Assembly: GCA_022818135.1 (NCBI GenBank)
Contig: JAFMSR010000002.1
Coordinates: 40,877,369 to 40,941,368, forward strand
DNA from: Saxidomus purpurata
Lineage: Eukaryota > Mollusca > Bivalvia > Venerida > Veneridae
Direction of reading: 5' to 3'
DNA: 64,000 nucleotides
The notes beneath the pieces were generated by a model, which searched no databases, had not been told where the DNA came from, and saw only the letters and a program-made list of their open reading frames with translations. Shown here piece after piece: positions 36,111 through 46,019 of this stretch. Numbering within the stretch: the stretch's first letter is position 1; every line of letters starts with the position of its first letter. The position numbers were made by a program, and so were the translations under genes.

Positions 36111-37313
36111 TAACTAGAACTGTCACAAGAGTGACGAATTATACCCCCACAATACAGCTTTGTCACAGAAGTATGGCAACCATAAGAAAGGAATGGCCAC
36201 AAGGACATACATTTCAGTTATTATACAATAAGTTGTGTAAATGTATTGTTTTAATAGCACACAAAATATGTAAGGTTGGAAAGTATGGATTATTATTAAA
36301 TTTAATAGGTTTATTTCAAACATGTTAATATCACTAACCTCCCTATCAAATTTCATGATCCTAGCCCCAAGCGTTCTTAAGCTATCATCCGGAAACCGTT
36401 TAACTGTTCCGAGTCATGTGACCTTGACCTACAGACCTAAAAGTCAAACCTGACCTGTATTTCATGATGTTACACCTGTGTACCAAAAATTATTTCAATA
36501 GGTCAAGCCTTTCATGAGTTATCATCCGGAAACAGTTTTACTGTTCAGGATCACTGTGACCTTGACCTTTGGCCTACTGACCCCAAAGTCGAACTTGACC
36601 TGTATTTTATGATGTTACAGCTGTGTACCAAAAATAATATAAATCAGTCAAGTCGTTCAGGAGTTATCATCCGAAACCGTTTTACTATTCCGAGTCACTG
36701 TGACCTTTGGCCTACTGACCCCAAAGTCGAACTTTACCTGTATTTCATGATGTAACACCTGAGTACCAAAAATTATTTAAATCGGTCAAGTCTTTCATGA
36801 GTTATCATCCGGAAACCGTTTTACTGTTCAGGATCACTGTGACCTTGACCTTTGACCTACTGACCCCAAAGTCGAACTTGACCTGTATTTTCTGATGATA
36901 CACCTGTGTACCAAAAATTATTTAAATCGGTCAAGTCGTTCATGAGTTACCATCCGGAAACCGTTTTACTGTTCAAGGTCACTGTGACCTTGACCTTTGA
37001 CCTACTGACCCCAAAGTCGAACTTGACCTGTATTTTCTGATGATGCACCAGTGTACCAAAAATTATTTAAATCGGTCAAGTCGTTCATGAGTTACCATCC
37101 GGAAACCGTTTTACTGTTCAAGGTCACTGTGACCTTGACCTTTGACCTACTGACCCCAAAGTCGAACTTGACCTGTATTTTTTTATGTTGCACCTGTGTA
37201 CCAAATATTATTTAAATCGGTCAAGTCGTTCATGAGTTATCATCCGGAAACCATAAAACCAACAGACCGACCAACCGACAAGCTCACTCCTATATACCCC
37301 CCCCGCCCCCCCC
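36111..37313. mobile_element. Repeat with a 145-bp tandem array
   Basis: An element with an ATTATACCCCCAC edge near 36,138 and a TATATACCCC edge (37,291) that runs into a C-rich tract at 37,297-37,313. Inside are seven ATCATCCGGAAACC marks at 36,384, 36,521, 36,666, 36,804, 36,949, 37,094 and 37,239, so the later units are exactly 145 bp. Each unit holds CTGTGACCTTGACCTTTG, CTACTGACCCCAAAGTCGAA, ACTTGACCTGTATTTT and CCAAAAATTATTTAAATCGG. The last units are nearly identical. It resembles non-autonomous bivalve elements with a central satellite. Confidence 0.8.
36977..37003. promoter_or_regulatory. Nuclear-receptor-like site cluster in the array
   Basis: GGTCACTGTGACC at 36,977-36,989 is a perfect estrogen-response-element palindrome (GGTCA, 3 bp, TGACC). 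TGACCTTTGACCT at 36,991-37,003 is a perfect DR1 (AGGTCA direct repeat, 1 bp). The next unit repeats both at 37,122-37,134 and 37,136-37,148. Binding is inferred from motif identity only. Confidence 0.5.
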
Positions 37314-37319
37314 TAAAAA

Positions 37320-37545
37320 TCTGTCTTGTAAAAATGAAAAGAGCAAAGATTCTGTCTGACACAATAATCTGCACAGACACACATCTGCTTCACTACGATT
37401 GTGTACAGAAAATGAAATACTTTCTGTACATATTTTACGTCAGATTCTGTGTCTGTGTCTACTCAGAAATTACAGAAATTCTGTATGCAACCTGCCCAGA
37501 ATTGGTACAGATTCTGTACAGAATTGGCTTAGAGATTTCGTACAA
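37320..37545. repeat. Right part of the split palindrome-rich element
   Basis: Holds TTGTGTACAGAAAATG and ACTTTCTGTACATATTTT near 37,400-37,435 and AGATTCTGTACAGAATTGG near 37,508. It continues the pattern of 35,870-36,110. The plus frames at 37,196-37,555 and 37,399-37,812 cross this repeat and its neighbours and are not genes. Confidence 0.5.
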
Positions 37546-37622
37546 GTTTCGATGAAAGTCATTGACTTGCAGATATCACGCAAAATCGAGAAACTTACTA
37601 CAAAATGTTTTATCACATTTAT

Positions 37623-39183
37623 CTATTTATCTATAAGCAGAATTTCCTCTAAATCAAAACAACAAGCTGAAGTGTCTGAATTGTTTTGCAGCTTAACTTT
37701 TCTTTCGTCAGCTTCTTTTTGTTCCCGTGCTTTTATCTTATTTCTTATATGTCTATCAAATTCTTCTTTGAGTTTTTCTTTTTCATCATTTGAAGAATTA
37801 GCAAATGAATGACAGAAGTCACATTGGTCTTTGATTGGGCGATGGAATGACAGATTAAATTCTGTATCAAAAACCTTTTTATATATAAAGTATGATACTG
37901 GTGTATCACCTTGTAAAGAACATTTTTCAGTATAGTGTTGATGCATTTTTGTAATATTCAGATCAGAAGGTAAGTACAGTTTGTTTGATTGACGTCTACA
38001 ATAGTGACTTTCTACAGTGTCTTAAGACTTTATATGAGATCTTATTTGATCAAGCTGTTCTTCAGATGTACAGTTTGGCCTGTTTTCATACTTACCTCTT
38101 TCATCATCCTTGCAAAGACCAATGTCATTTTTCTTTTTATGTGCTGTGTATACCATTTTGTCTGAAACTGCAATAGTGTTTAGAAAAAAACGTTTTGCAT
38201 ACCTGCACTGATGTTTTCCCATCTTTGTTAATATCAATTGGCATGGACCAGTAGTATAACAAGTTACGTCTACTATTTTGACCAGAAGAAACTTTCTTGT
38301 ACTTCTCAGTTGCATAATTACATATAAATTTCCTTTGTTTCGTAACCTCCCCCAGCTTCCAAAATGAGTGGAAAACATTTTCTCTATCTGCCTCAGTAAA
38401 CTTACTTGTGCATTTGTATCTGCAAGCTTCACCACAAGCTTTTTTCATTACCTTGGCAGGTCTTGCCCCCCCACTTTTGGTTATGTAGCTGTGGCCAGTA
38501 TTGCGTCTACGTTTAGCTATATTTCTTTTCCATTTACTAGGGTCTTTCTTTCTTTTTCTGCTTCTACTTACCTCATTTGTATTGTTTTCATCACAAACAG
38601 ACTGAGTGTTTGAGGTGCCATCGTGACATTGTGTACTTTCAGTGTTTTGATTAAGTGGGGTAGCAATATATTCATAACGTGTGTTTCCTAACTTATTTTT
38701 TACTTGGTCATGTTTTTTCTTTAATATTGAAAGGGGTACATCTTCACTTGCACAAGAATCTGTGCTCTCACTGAGCTCATAATCAGCATCAAAATCATTT
38801 TCATCAATAGAAATATCAGTGCATCTACTATCATCAGATTCATCAGACAACACACCATGTACACTATCATTACTACATACACCTGAAACATTTTCATTGT
38901 TACTGTCAATTTCATCAGGAAGCACAGATGCAGTGGAAGTGTCATGTACATGTACTTGATCACATTTCAGTTCTTTAATATTTGTAAAGCTTTGATCAAA
39001 CACATTGCTATCAATACAATTTAAAAAATAGGCACTGTCATTCATTTCATTGATACATTCATCTATTTGATTGTCTAATGTACTATCAGATATTTCACTT
39101 GAATCATCAGGTGACTCATCAGGGGACACATCAGGTGACACATCAGGGGAAACATCAGGTGACACATCAGAAACATCAGACAT
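37623..39183 (-). pseudogene. Broken transposon-type protein, basic and Cys-containing
   Basis: Minus strand. From 39,183: a Ser/Asp/Glu-rich region with a SPDV repeat (codons 8-28), then KRKKDPSKWKRNIAK, a Cys cluster (CGEACRYKC) and FWKLGEVTKQRKFI. At a run of seven A (about 38,184-38,190) the frame shifts by one extra base and continues through FLNTIAVSDKMVYTA. A nonsense TAA at 38,022-38,024 follows. The same frame then resumes with ESHYCRRQSNKLYL, FNLSFHRPIKDQCDFCHSF and a charged coiled-coil-like stretch, ending CCFDLEEILL at 37,623. This block order is that of a widespread uncharacterised invertebrate family that I associate with mobile elements. Its C-terminal catalytic part is missing here, cut where the 37.3-37.5 kb repeat begins. 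Not expressible as a full protein. Confidence 0.6.
39104..39183 (-). repeat. Coding minisatellite (SPDV repeat)
   Basis: Near-identical 12-base units encode D-V-S-P four times, followed by variants. On the plus strand it reads as TCAGGTGACACA/TCAGGGGACACA alternation. Such arrays expand by slippage. All three minus-strand frames and one plus frame stay open here because the unit has no stop in any of them. Confidence 0.85.
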
Positions 39184-39194
39184 TTCTTCTGCCT

Positions 39195-39897
39195 TGTTAA
39201 TAGCTTCTTCAACTGTTTACGACAGTATTCTCCATCAGAGACGGAATCAAACCCACTAAATGCACTTGAAGTGTCTGTTTCACTACATTCAATAGCGTTT
39301 TGTGAAAGTGACGCTACTTCAAAAGGAACAGTACCCTTAAGTTGGAAAGAAGCAGCAAGATGTCTGATAAATTGACAGAGATTGTCAATACAGCTGTAAA
39401 CTGTTACACAAGCTTTACCCTCGGAAGTGACCATGCTTACATCATTTCTGCTGTGTGAGTCAGAATGATAATATGTATCATCACATTTTAGTATTGCAGT
39501 GGTATAGCTTGGTAGAGACTGTCCCATTGTAACAAGGCAGCCTTTTGTACTGCAATTCTGCATCATTATTTTCACAGCATCTTTTAAAGAGTAGAATGGA
39601 TAGTTTGTGTCTTCATAAGGGTACCATGTAAATTGTCACAAATTCTTGCAACAGATTCTGGAATGTCATCGGTACTGAGATATTGAAAGACATTATTTTG
39701 AACAATACTTGTGTACAGACTGTCTCCTTTTTTAGAATTGAATCTAATGTGGATGACTCCCAAACTTTACGTGGACTTGCATAGCTTTCCAGTATAGATC
39801 AACAGCATTTGCAACACACTGCCGACCAGATGCTTGAAAACAAGGATGCCCTTGGTGTTTTGAAGCTTGTAATATATTCATGATCATGGATTTTCTC
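39195..39897 (-). pseudogene. Broken cysteine-protease-like domain
   Basis: Minus strand, upstream of and apparently continuous with the Ser/Asp-rich gene part. Readable pieces are KHQGHPCFQASGRQCVANAV (Cys codon 39,816-39,818), then QYLSTDDIPESVARICDNLH, WYPYEDTNYPFYSLKDA, and ILKCDDTYYHSDSHSRND (His codon 39,453-39,455). A Cys in a GxQCxANA setting, followed about 100 residues later by a D-S-H-S-R motif, is the layout of papain-fold proteases of the OTU or tegument-deubiquitinase kind. The assignment is by pattern only. Keeping the pieces in one frame needs three one-base gaps (near 39,780; in the T6 run at 39,728-39,733; near 39,625) and a fourth at about 39,218 to reach the next part. Confidence 0.4.
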
Positions 39898-40592
39898 CTA
39901 GAAATAACATAATAAATATTTTGATGATTTACCAGTACACAAAATTATCTATGTCTTCAGTTTTGGTTTGAGCATATATTCAAATTTTAAAACCAAGTTA
40001 AAAGAAAAGTCAGTTAGTTACATTTTTTGCAAGGCAAGTCTCTAATTTGCAAGGACCAAGAATGATTATATAGATATTCTTTTTAAAATTAAATTTAATC
40101 CATAAAAATTACTGTAAAATCAGAATTATTTTTGCAAGGATTTAATTATTTTTGCTTTACTTGTAATTGTCATTTTACACAATCATAGTAAAGTTAAAAT
40201 TACAGTTGCCCCAGCAATAACTGATAAATTATGGACATCTTTTATAGCAAAAGTTACAACTTTCATACAACTCACTAAAGATTAATTGAAATAAATCTTC
40301 CTTAAATCAGGAAATTGTCATAATATTAATATAATGACAAAATTCTCTGCGAAGAGGAACACCAGTCTTCCATTAGAGCAAAGACTCTGTAATGTATCTT
40401 GAAAAGCAATTGCTCCTAATTTAATTGTAGATTGTAAATTTCAGTCTGCATCATAAAAGTTCAATTAATTAAACCTTTTCAAAATATAGAAATTTTATCT
40501 AAGGCAATACCTTTCCAAAATGCAGGAATAATATCTAGATCTAGTAAATGCTAAACAATCATCACTGATATCGAAATAGAAAAATTTCTTAC
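39898..40592 (-). other. Putative intron upstream of the broken gene
   Basis: On the minus strand TTTTGGTAAGAAATT gives a donor at 40,592 and TTATGTTATTTCTAG gives a pyrimidine-rich acceptor ending at 39,898, directly before the first protein-like codons (GAGAAAATCC). The interior is AT-rich without frames. If real, the element's gene had at least one upstream exon, in or above 40,593-40,650, and the broken copy is not a processed retrocopy. Confidence 0.4.
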
Positions 40593-40723
40593 CAAAAACA
40601 AAATTCCTGTTACTGAAGGTCAGCCAGAGGAAAAAGCAACAGCGTGAGGTCATCAGTGATGTCATCATAGCATCATAGGCTTATGATACAGAAGTCACAT
40701 CACTTTACATCAGAACTGTTTCT

Positions 40724-40831
40724 GTGCGAAACAGTTGTAACTTGAGTTACAACTGTTTCACACAAAATACTTTTTTAATTTTTTTACATGTTTTAATGTA
40801 AAACAGTTGTAACTCTAGTTACAACCGTTTT
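40724..40831. promoter_or_regulatory. Two related palindromes upstream of the broken gene
   Basis: Palindrome 1 (40,724-40,763) has 19-bp arms, GTGCGAAACAGTTGTAACT and AGTTACAACTGTTTCACAC, with one mismatch and a 2-bp centre. Palindrome 2 (40,800-40,831) has 15-bp arms, AAAACAGTTGTAACT and AGTTACAACCGTTTT, with one mismatch. Half sites recur at about 40,857 and 40,987. The CNGTTR and AACCGTT cores resemble MYB-type sites. They may be promoter elements or subterminal transposase sites. Confidence 0.55.
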
Positions 40832-40832
40832 G

Positions 40833-41350
40833 CACAAAATGCATCTATTACTTTTCAGTTACAACCATTTGACAAATTCACTTTTTTACTTGTAAAATTT
40901 TGGTTTTAAGTCTAGTTATTGATGGAGGTTATATATTGCCTGAAAATACATTGGAAAATGTGAAAATGTTATTTTTGGCAAAAATTGCAGTTACAACCGT
41001 TTCACGCTCAACCAGCGATATGTATTATATACTATATGTAATAGTGAACATTTTGTGTTCAATGACTGCCAGAGTGCACATATATTGCTCCATAAAGGTA
41101 TTGCAATCACATTTCTATAAGGGTGGGTAACGTGGTAATTAACTCCCTAAATAAGTTATGGTGTAGCACAACATGTTACATACAGTAGTGTGTGCACATT
41201 TCTTGAAATATTCATTTGCTACTACAACTGCACTGCATTCTTTTATTTACTCAAGAAAGATTATGGAAAAACAATATCTTGCAAATCTATAATCAAATCA
41301 CTCTGCCGGTTCCATCAAGGTATTTTATCTCTAGTTTAAAAGGATGCAAT
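40833..41350. other. Non-coding stretch
   Basis: The 76-codon plus frame at 40,900 covers the third and fourth half sites and has no recognisable family. No gene is called. Confidence 0.4.
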
Positions 41351-41352
41351 TA

Positions 41353-41526
41353 TGAAATATCATCCGTTCCAGCGGTGTTAGTCGTTTAATAAACAATGAT
41401 TTGGAGTACTGATACGCAGTAATTAGCCACGAAGGCCGAATGCCTGAGTTGTTTATAACTGCGCGTCAGTACGACAAATTATTGTTTATTAGACGATAAC
41501 AACGCTGAAAAGGATGTTATTTCGAT
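41353..41526. mobile_element. Foldback MITE, about 174 bp
   Basis: Arms of about 67 bp. The left reads GAAATATCATCCGTTCCAGCG then TGTTAGTCGTTTAATAAACAAT and TGATACGCAGT. The right complement reads GAAATAACATCCTTTTCAGCG, TGTTATCGTCTAATAAACAAT and TGACGCGCAGT. The loop includes GCCACGAAGGCCGAATGCC. The arms differ by several substitutions, so it is not very young. Confidence 0.85.
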
Positions 41527-41579
41527 TCTAAAATGACCAGATATTACAAAAGGTGAATAAATGCAAAGCTTTATTTTCT

Positions 41580-42222
41580 ACGCGAACGCTCATTTAACGT
41601 AAAGCACTCGGGAAAGTAGGCGGAGTTTCGGACATGGAAGTAGCTCCTTCCGACTTTTCTAATTTACTCCCGCGCAGAAAAATTAAATATAGAAATAGAA
41701 ATAATATCTGTATAAATACATCAGTCGCATGAAATAGTTGTGATTAAGACCTAAATGTTATTTTTTGTTGCGACAGTGAAGCATTAGAATACATTCACCT
41801 TGTTTTCCTTTACAAAGGCCAAGAAAATTCAGGATTAACCGTCACGCAGTGTTTTGATTCCGGGTGACAATGAATGGAAACGTTAACGTCATCACACTGA
41901 CGTCATTACTCCACGTTCGAACGTTTTACAGCTCAGTTTAGCGATACGGCATTTAAATAGATTGTCTGCTTTGTTAGGTTCTAAAATATGACGTCTTCTG
42001 CATAATGTCACAGTCAGGTATTTTATATATTCCATGTATTAGATGATACAACTGAAATAAGTTTGTAGAATATAGCTATGTACGATATCTTGCTGTTCGG
42101 TTATCCGAATATGGGAGTGAATTCCAACAGCCACTATTTATGCCATTTTTACACATTACCGCCGAACTGAAAAAAGGCCCGTAGTAGTTACGATAGTTTT
42201 CATAAATTTGGCTTATAAGAAT
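41580..42222 (+). repeat. Dispersed repeat family R, copy 1 (partners at 59.75 and 60.55 kb)
   Basis: Blocks shared with 59,760-60,030 and 60,545-60,895 include AGTAGGCGGAGTTTCGGACA, ACTCCCGCGC, CCAAGAAAATTCAGGATTAACCG, TGTCTGCTTTGTTAGGTTCT, GCATAATGTCACAGTCA, TATTAGATGAT, TTACCGCCGAACTGAAAAA and AAATTTGGCTTATAAGAAT. It holds a TGACGTCA octamer at 41,898-41,905. It abuts the foldback element at 42,224, as the 60.9-kb copy does, so the two may form one larger element. Confidence 0.75.
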
Positions 42223-42223
42223 C

Positions 42224-42400
42224 AAAATAATCTATGGCATGGAGTGCTTTACCGAAATTGAAGCACTTCCGGTCGGTATAGGTGATGTGCCTTGCGGAAT
42301 AATTCACGAGGGCAAAGCCCGAGTGAATTATTACGCAGGCACATTACCGACGGGAAATGCTTCAATTTCGGTAAAGCACTCCAAGCCATAGATTATTTCT
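42224..42400. mobile_element. Foldback MITE, about 177 bp, near-perfect arms
   Basis: The left arm ATAATCTATGGCATGGAGTG then CTTTACCGAAATTGAAGCA pairs with the right arm that ends GCTTCAATTTCGGTAAAGCA then CTCCAAGCCATAGATTAT. The arms meet at a central GAATAATTCACGAGGGC / GCCCGAGTGAATTATT palindrome, so almost the whole element can fold. Rearranged relatives are at 60,900-61,020 and 61,100-61,250. Confidence 0.9.
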
Positions 42401-42539
42401 TAAATAGTCGACGTTTTTTCAACCATTCCTAGTCTTTGTTGTTTTCTGTGTCTCGCATCAACAAGGAAACCAAGAACAAGAACTATCTCTAAACAAGCTG
42501 GCCGAGATGGCCCTATACCGCTAACCTGGCAACGATTGG

Positions 42540-43300
42540 CTAGAATACAAGGTCAACAATACTATCATAGGAAGGGTCAGTATTGACCTGAGGTTCATGA
42601 TTTAAACATCGTTGATGTCCATTACATAATGCTACATTCCTCATCTAAGCTCTGTGGGTTTAGAAAGAAGATTTTTGAAGTCTTCCCTATATACGCCTTA
42701 ATGAAGTCAACTGACGCCACGGGCAGGGTCAATTTTGACCCAGGGGTCATACTGCTATATGTCAAATATCTAAGCTCTATGCCATGCCAGGCAGAACGGG
42801 GAAGGGGGTGCGCGGGGGTCATGTCATGACTTGAACAATTTCCGGGTAGAGGTCTACTAGGCAATGTTACTTGCCAAATATGTAGCCAATGTTACATGCC
42901 AAATATATAAGATTTAGGCCTTGTGGTTTCAGAGAAGATTTTTGAAATTTTCGCTAAATAAGCATATGTAAAATCAAATGACCACTAGGGCAGGGTCATT
43001 TTGACTCGGGTTCATGATTTAAACGGTCTACGTAGAAGTCGAATGGGCAATGTTAATTGTCAAATTACTAAGCTCTAGACCATGTAGTTTCAGAGTAGAA
43101 ATTTTAAAGTTTTATAAGCCTATGTGAAATCAAGTAACCCCTTGAGCAGGGTCAATTTTGACCGACCCTTGGGTCATGATTTTACCACTCGGAGGCCTGG
43201 GGGTCAATTTTGATCCAGGTTATGCTTTGAACAATACTAGGCAATGCTACAGGTAAAATATCTTAGATCTATGCCTTTTGGTTTCAGCATGTTTTAACGC
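42540..43300 (+). repeat. Degenerate minisatellite, unit about 150-160 bp
   Basis: At least four units marked by GGGCAGGGTCAATTTTGACC-like phrases at 42,571, 42,721, 42,988 and 43,144. Each is followed by GGTTCATGATTTAAAC, GGCAATGTTAC, AAATATCTAAGCTCTATGCC and GTTTCAGA-AGATTTTTGAA. Spacing is 150-156 bp with one larger gap. The opposed frames near 42,622-42,864 belong to it. Confidence 0.75.
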
Positions 43301-43304
43301 TAAC

Positions 43305-46015
43305 TTAGTCATATAAATTTACACTACGAGACTGCAAAAGGTTATGTAAAAAGGATGTTACTGTGAGGCTACCCTGTAGATACTTAGCCCGGTATTTTAA
43401 GACTTTTTTGAAGCAGATACGAGAAAGTGCTTCTAGTTTTCTGCTATCCCAGCTAATATTGTTCAACAGAAATCAGCATCTCTCTTTTTTTACATGATGT
43501 AAACAGACCAAATGTATACATACAGAAAATAAAAAGTACGATCATGTCATTTGGTTATGTTTATGTATTCATTCGCAAGATAGCAATCATCAGCGTTATT
43601 CAATGACTTCATGTGATTAAATAAATTACTCTTGATATTATTTGACTTTGTATCAAGATGAGTTTGCGCTATGATCGCCGATCATAGATTATAGCCCATC
43701 TAAACACATTTCATTTCTGTGGAGAGAAATTTGATTTGGCCAAAAGCTGTCATAAAAAATAAATAATGTATTAAATGTCAAAGTTCTTCAATATTTAAGT
43801 CATAAGTTCGAATGAATTCTTCCTAATGTGAACATAATTCACTATAACTACTCCTAGATATGTCAAAGCTCAGTTTTCTATTACTGCGCTCGGTTTCATT
43901 AATATTACCATTGTTTGAACAGCACAAAACGCGATATCTCTACTGATTTTTTTGTTTCAGCAGGAAAACTTCAAGTTCACATATAGTGTTAGCTGGGAAA
44001 CTTTTCAATTTCCTGTCGTATAAAAAGTTGTATTCGTGATTTGGTGCAGAGTTGTAGAACGTTTAATACCTCCTTTATAATTGACGTGATATCGATTTGG
44101 CTGGGTATTAGATATTAAAGCTACACTAACCGTCCGAACTATATGTAAACGTTTTCCTTTCTGGTATATTTCAACAAATATTCACGATTTCCAGAGACTT
44201 TCACCCATGTTGTTTATGGTTCGTACCATTAAGCTGCTTGGCGTCGTTTTCAAACACCACACCAACATCCTTCTAGTACGTGATACGAACTGGACTAGTC
44301 ATTGTAAAGGTAGTTATGATAACTAAACGACGGCCTACTACAATACTCACTGAAATCATCTTCACATCGTATTTTTATAATTAAGTTTAAAAAGACAGCT
44401 GCTTCAAATGTGTCTGCATCTGAACTCGTAACCGATAGGGCTTCGACTATTTAATGAAGTTAAGGTGATTTTTAAACCCCGCATGTGCCTGTGTGATATG
44501 TATGTACACTGTCAATGTAAACTGAAGTAAGTCTTTACGTCAGATTATTGTATATGACGTCATTTCGAAAGTAAAATAAATGACGTGTTTGGAATACGTT
44601 TTCAGGAGGATGTTATTTTGTGCCTACTTGACATAGGGCACTGACTTTTTTGCATGCTTATATTCAAATTTGGTTTATTCAAAATATGCAAAAAAGCTAG
44701 TATCCAAGCATTTTGTCAAAAGGCCCATTTCCGGTTTCGCATGTCATATTATCACATACATGTGAAATATATACCGACATTGATAAAGACACTACTTCAA
44801 ATGAGACATTAAATAAATATCACCAGAGGTAAATGTAAAGGCCAATACAATGACGAGGACAATGTAGCTGACTTTGGAAACATTGGTAAGATATGAGTAC
44901 GAGCATAGATACCTGGAACTACTAATTTGGTAAAATTCCGTAGACTCAAAGAAATTTTCTCCAGACTGCCTGACTTGTTATAGAACTTGACTGATATATT
45001 AAAGTCATAAACGCACTTACTATGTTTATTGATGATGGTAAATTGGTGTATCCAAAACGAAAGAGGAATGTGCTTTTTTTGTAAAATATCGGCAGTTAAG
45101 AGCAGTTATTCTGTAGGTTGGTGAACAGATGGCTGGTAATCAAACTAGACCGAGACATTATGCCAATTGACATTTTATTCCAGTTTGGTAACGATAATAA
45201 TTATATTAAATACTATCGGGTTACAGAGCGGTGTGCTATTGGTCATTTAAGGGCGGTCACTCTTAGGTATTAGAGGTGTTCTGTTTGATAATTTAACTTT
45301 GGTGAAATATCATGCTCATAAAACAGTTCGTTTAGAGCTGTTTTTGTTCCGGAAAAACAATTATGTCAGACAGTAGATAGTTTCGTCGATTAAATAACAG
45401 TCACTCTCGGTCGCTTTCAGTGGGTTTATTGGTGAGACAAAAAAGCTTCTGTCAAAGATTGATCTGAGCAAATTTGACGAATTTGTACAATACCAGATCA
45501 GGAACTGAAACTTTACCTAAATAGTATAACAAGTAACATTTTGACCATGTCTCTGGTGTTAATCTGATAAAACAAATTAGTTATGGCACAGAAAGTGCAA
45601 TTTGGCAAAATGTCGACATGTGTGGATATAATTATAATCGACTTTCGCTGAGATAATATTCCAATAAATAATTTGACTAGACTGAGTGTCGACTTGATAA
45701 AAACGGCTGAACTTAGAGAGCTGTCACTATATATTTATAAATTATCGCTATTCAAGTGCAATAACTGCAGAGTATTTCATTTATGATAGCAAGAGATTTG
45801 TATATAGTTGGGCACAAATCTTTCTTTTCTAACAAAATTTGAACCTAAAATTCATATTGCGTAAGAAATATGGAAAAGATAATTTAACAGACACTTTTTC
45901 CATTTCTTGCACAATTTTCTTGAAATTTCTTTTTCAGCGTTGATGCCTAAATAAGTCAGGCTAAGGAGAAGAATCCAATAAGACAGCTTGTCTTTCATCC
46001 TTATCCTTTTAAACT
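43305..46015. other. Non-coding stretch, nothing recognised
   Basis: AT-rich without open frames of note. It includes a TGACGTCA octamer at 44,555-44,562. No matched repeat found. Confidence 0.4.
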
Positions 46016-46019
46016 ATTA

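Noticed and set aside
36123..36356. Opposed open frames of 65-77 codons at the start of the satellite element
   Set aside because: They sit at the repeat's left edge, the peptides are low in information, and no family is recognised.
37196..37812. Plus-strand open frames of 119 and 137 codons
   Set aside because: They cross the C-rich edge of the satellite element and the palindrome-rich repeat, then read antisense to the broken composite gene. No plus-strand family is recognisable.
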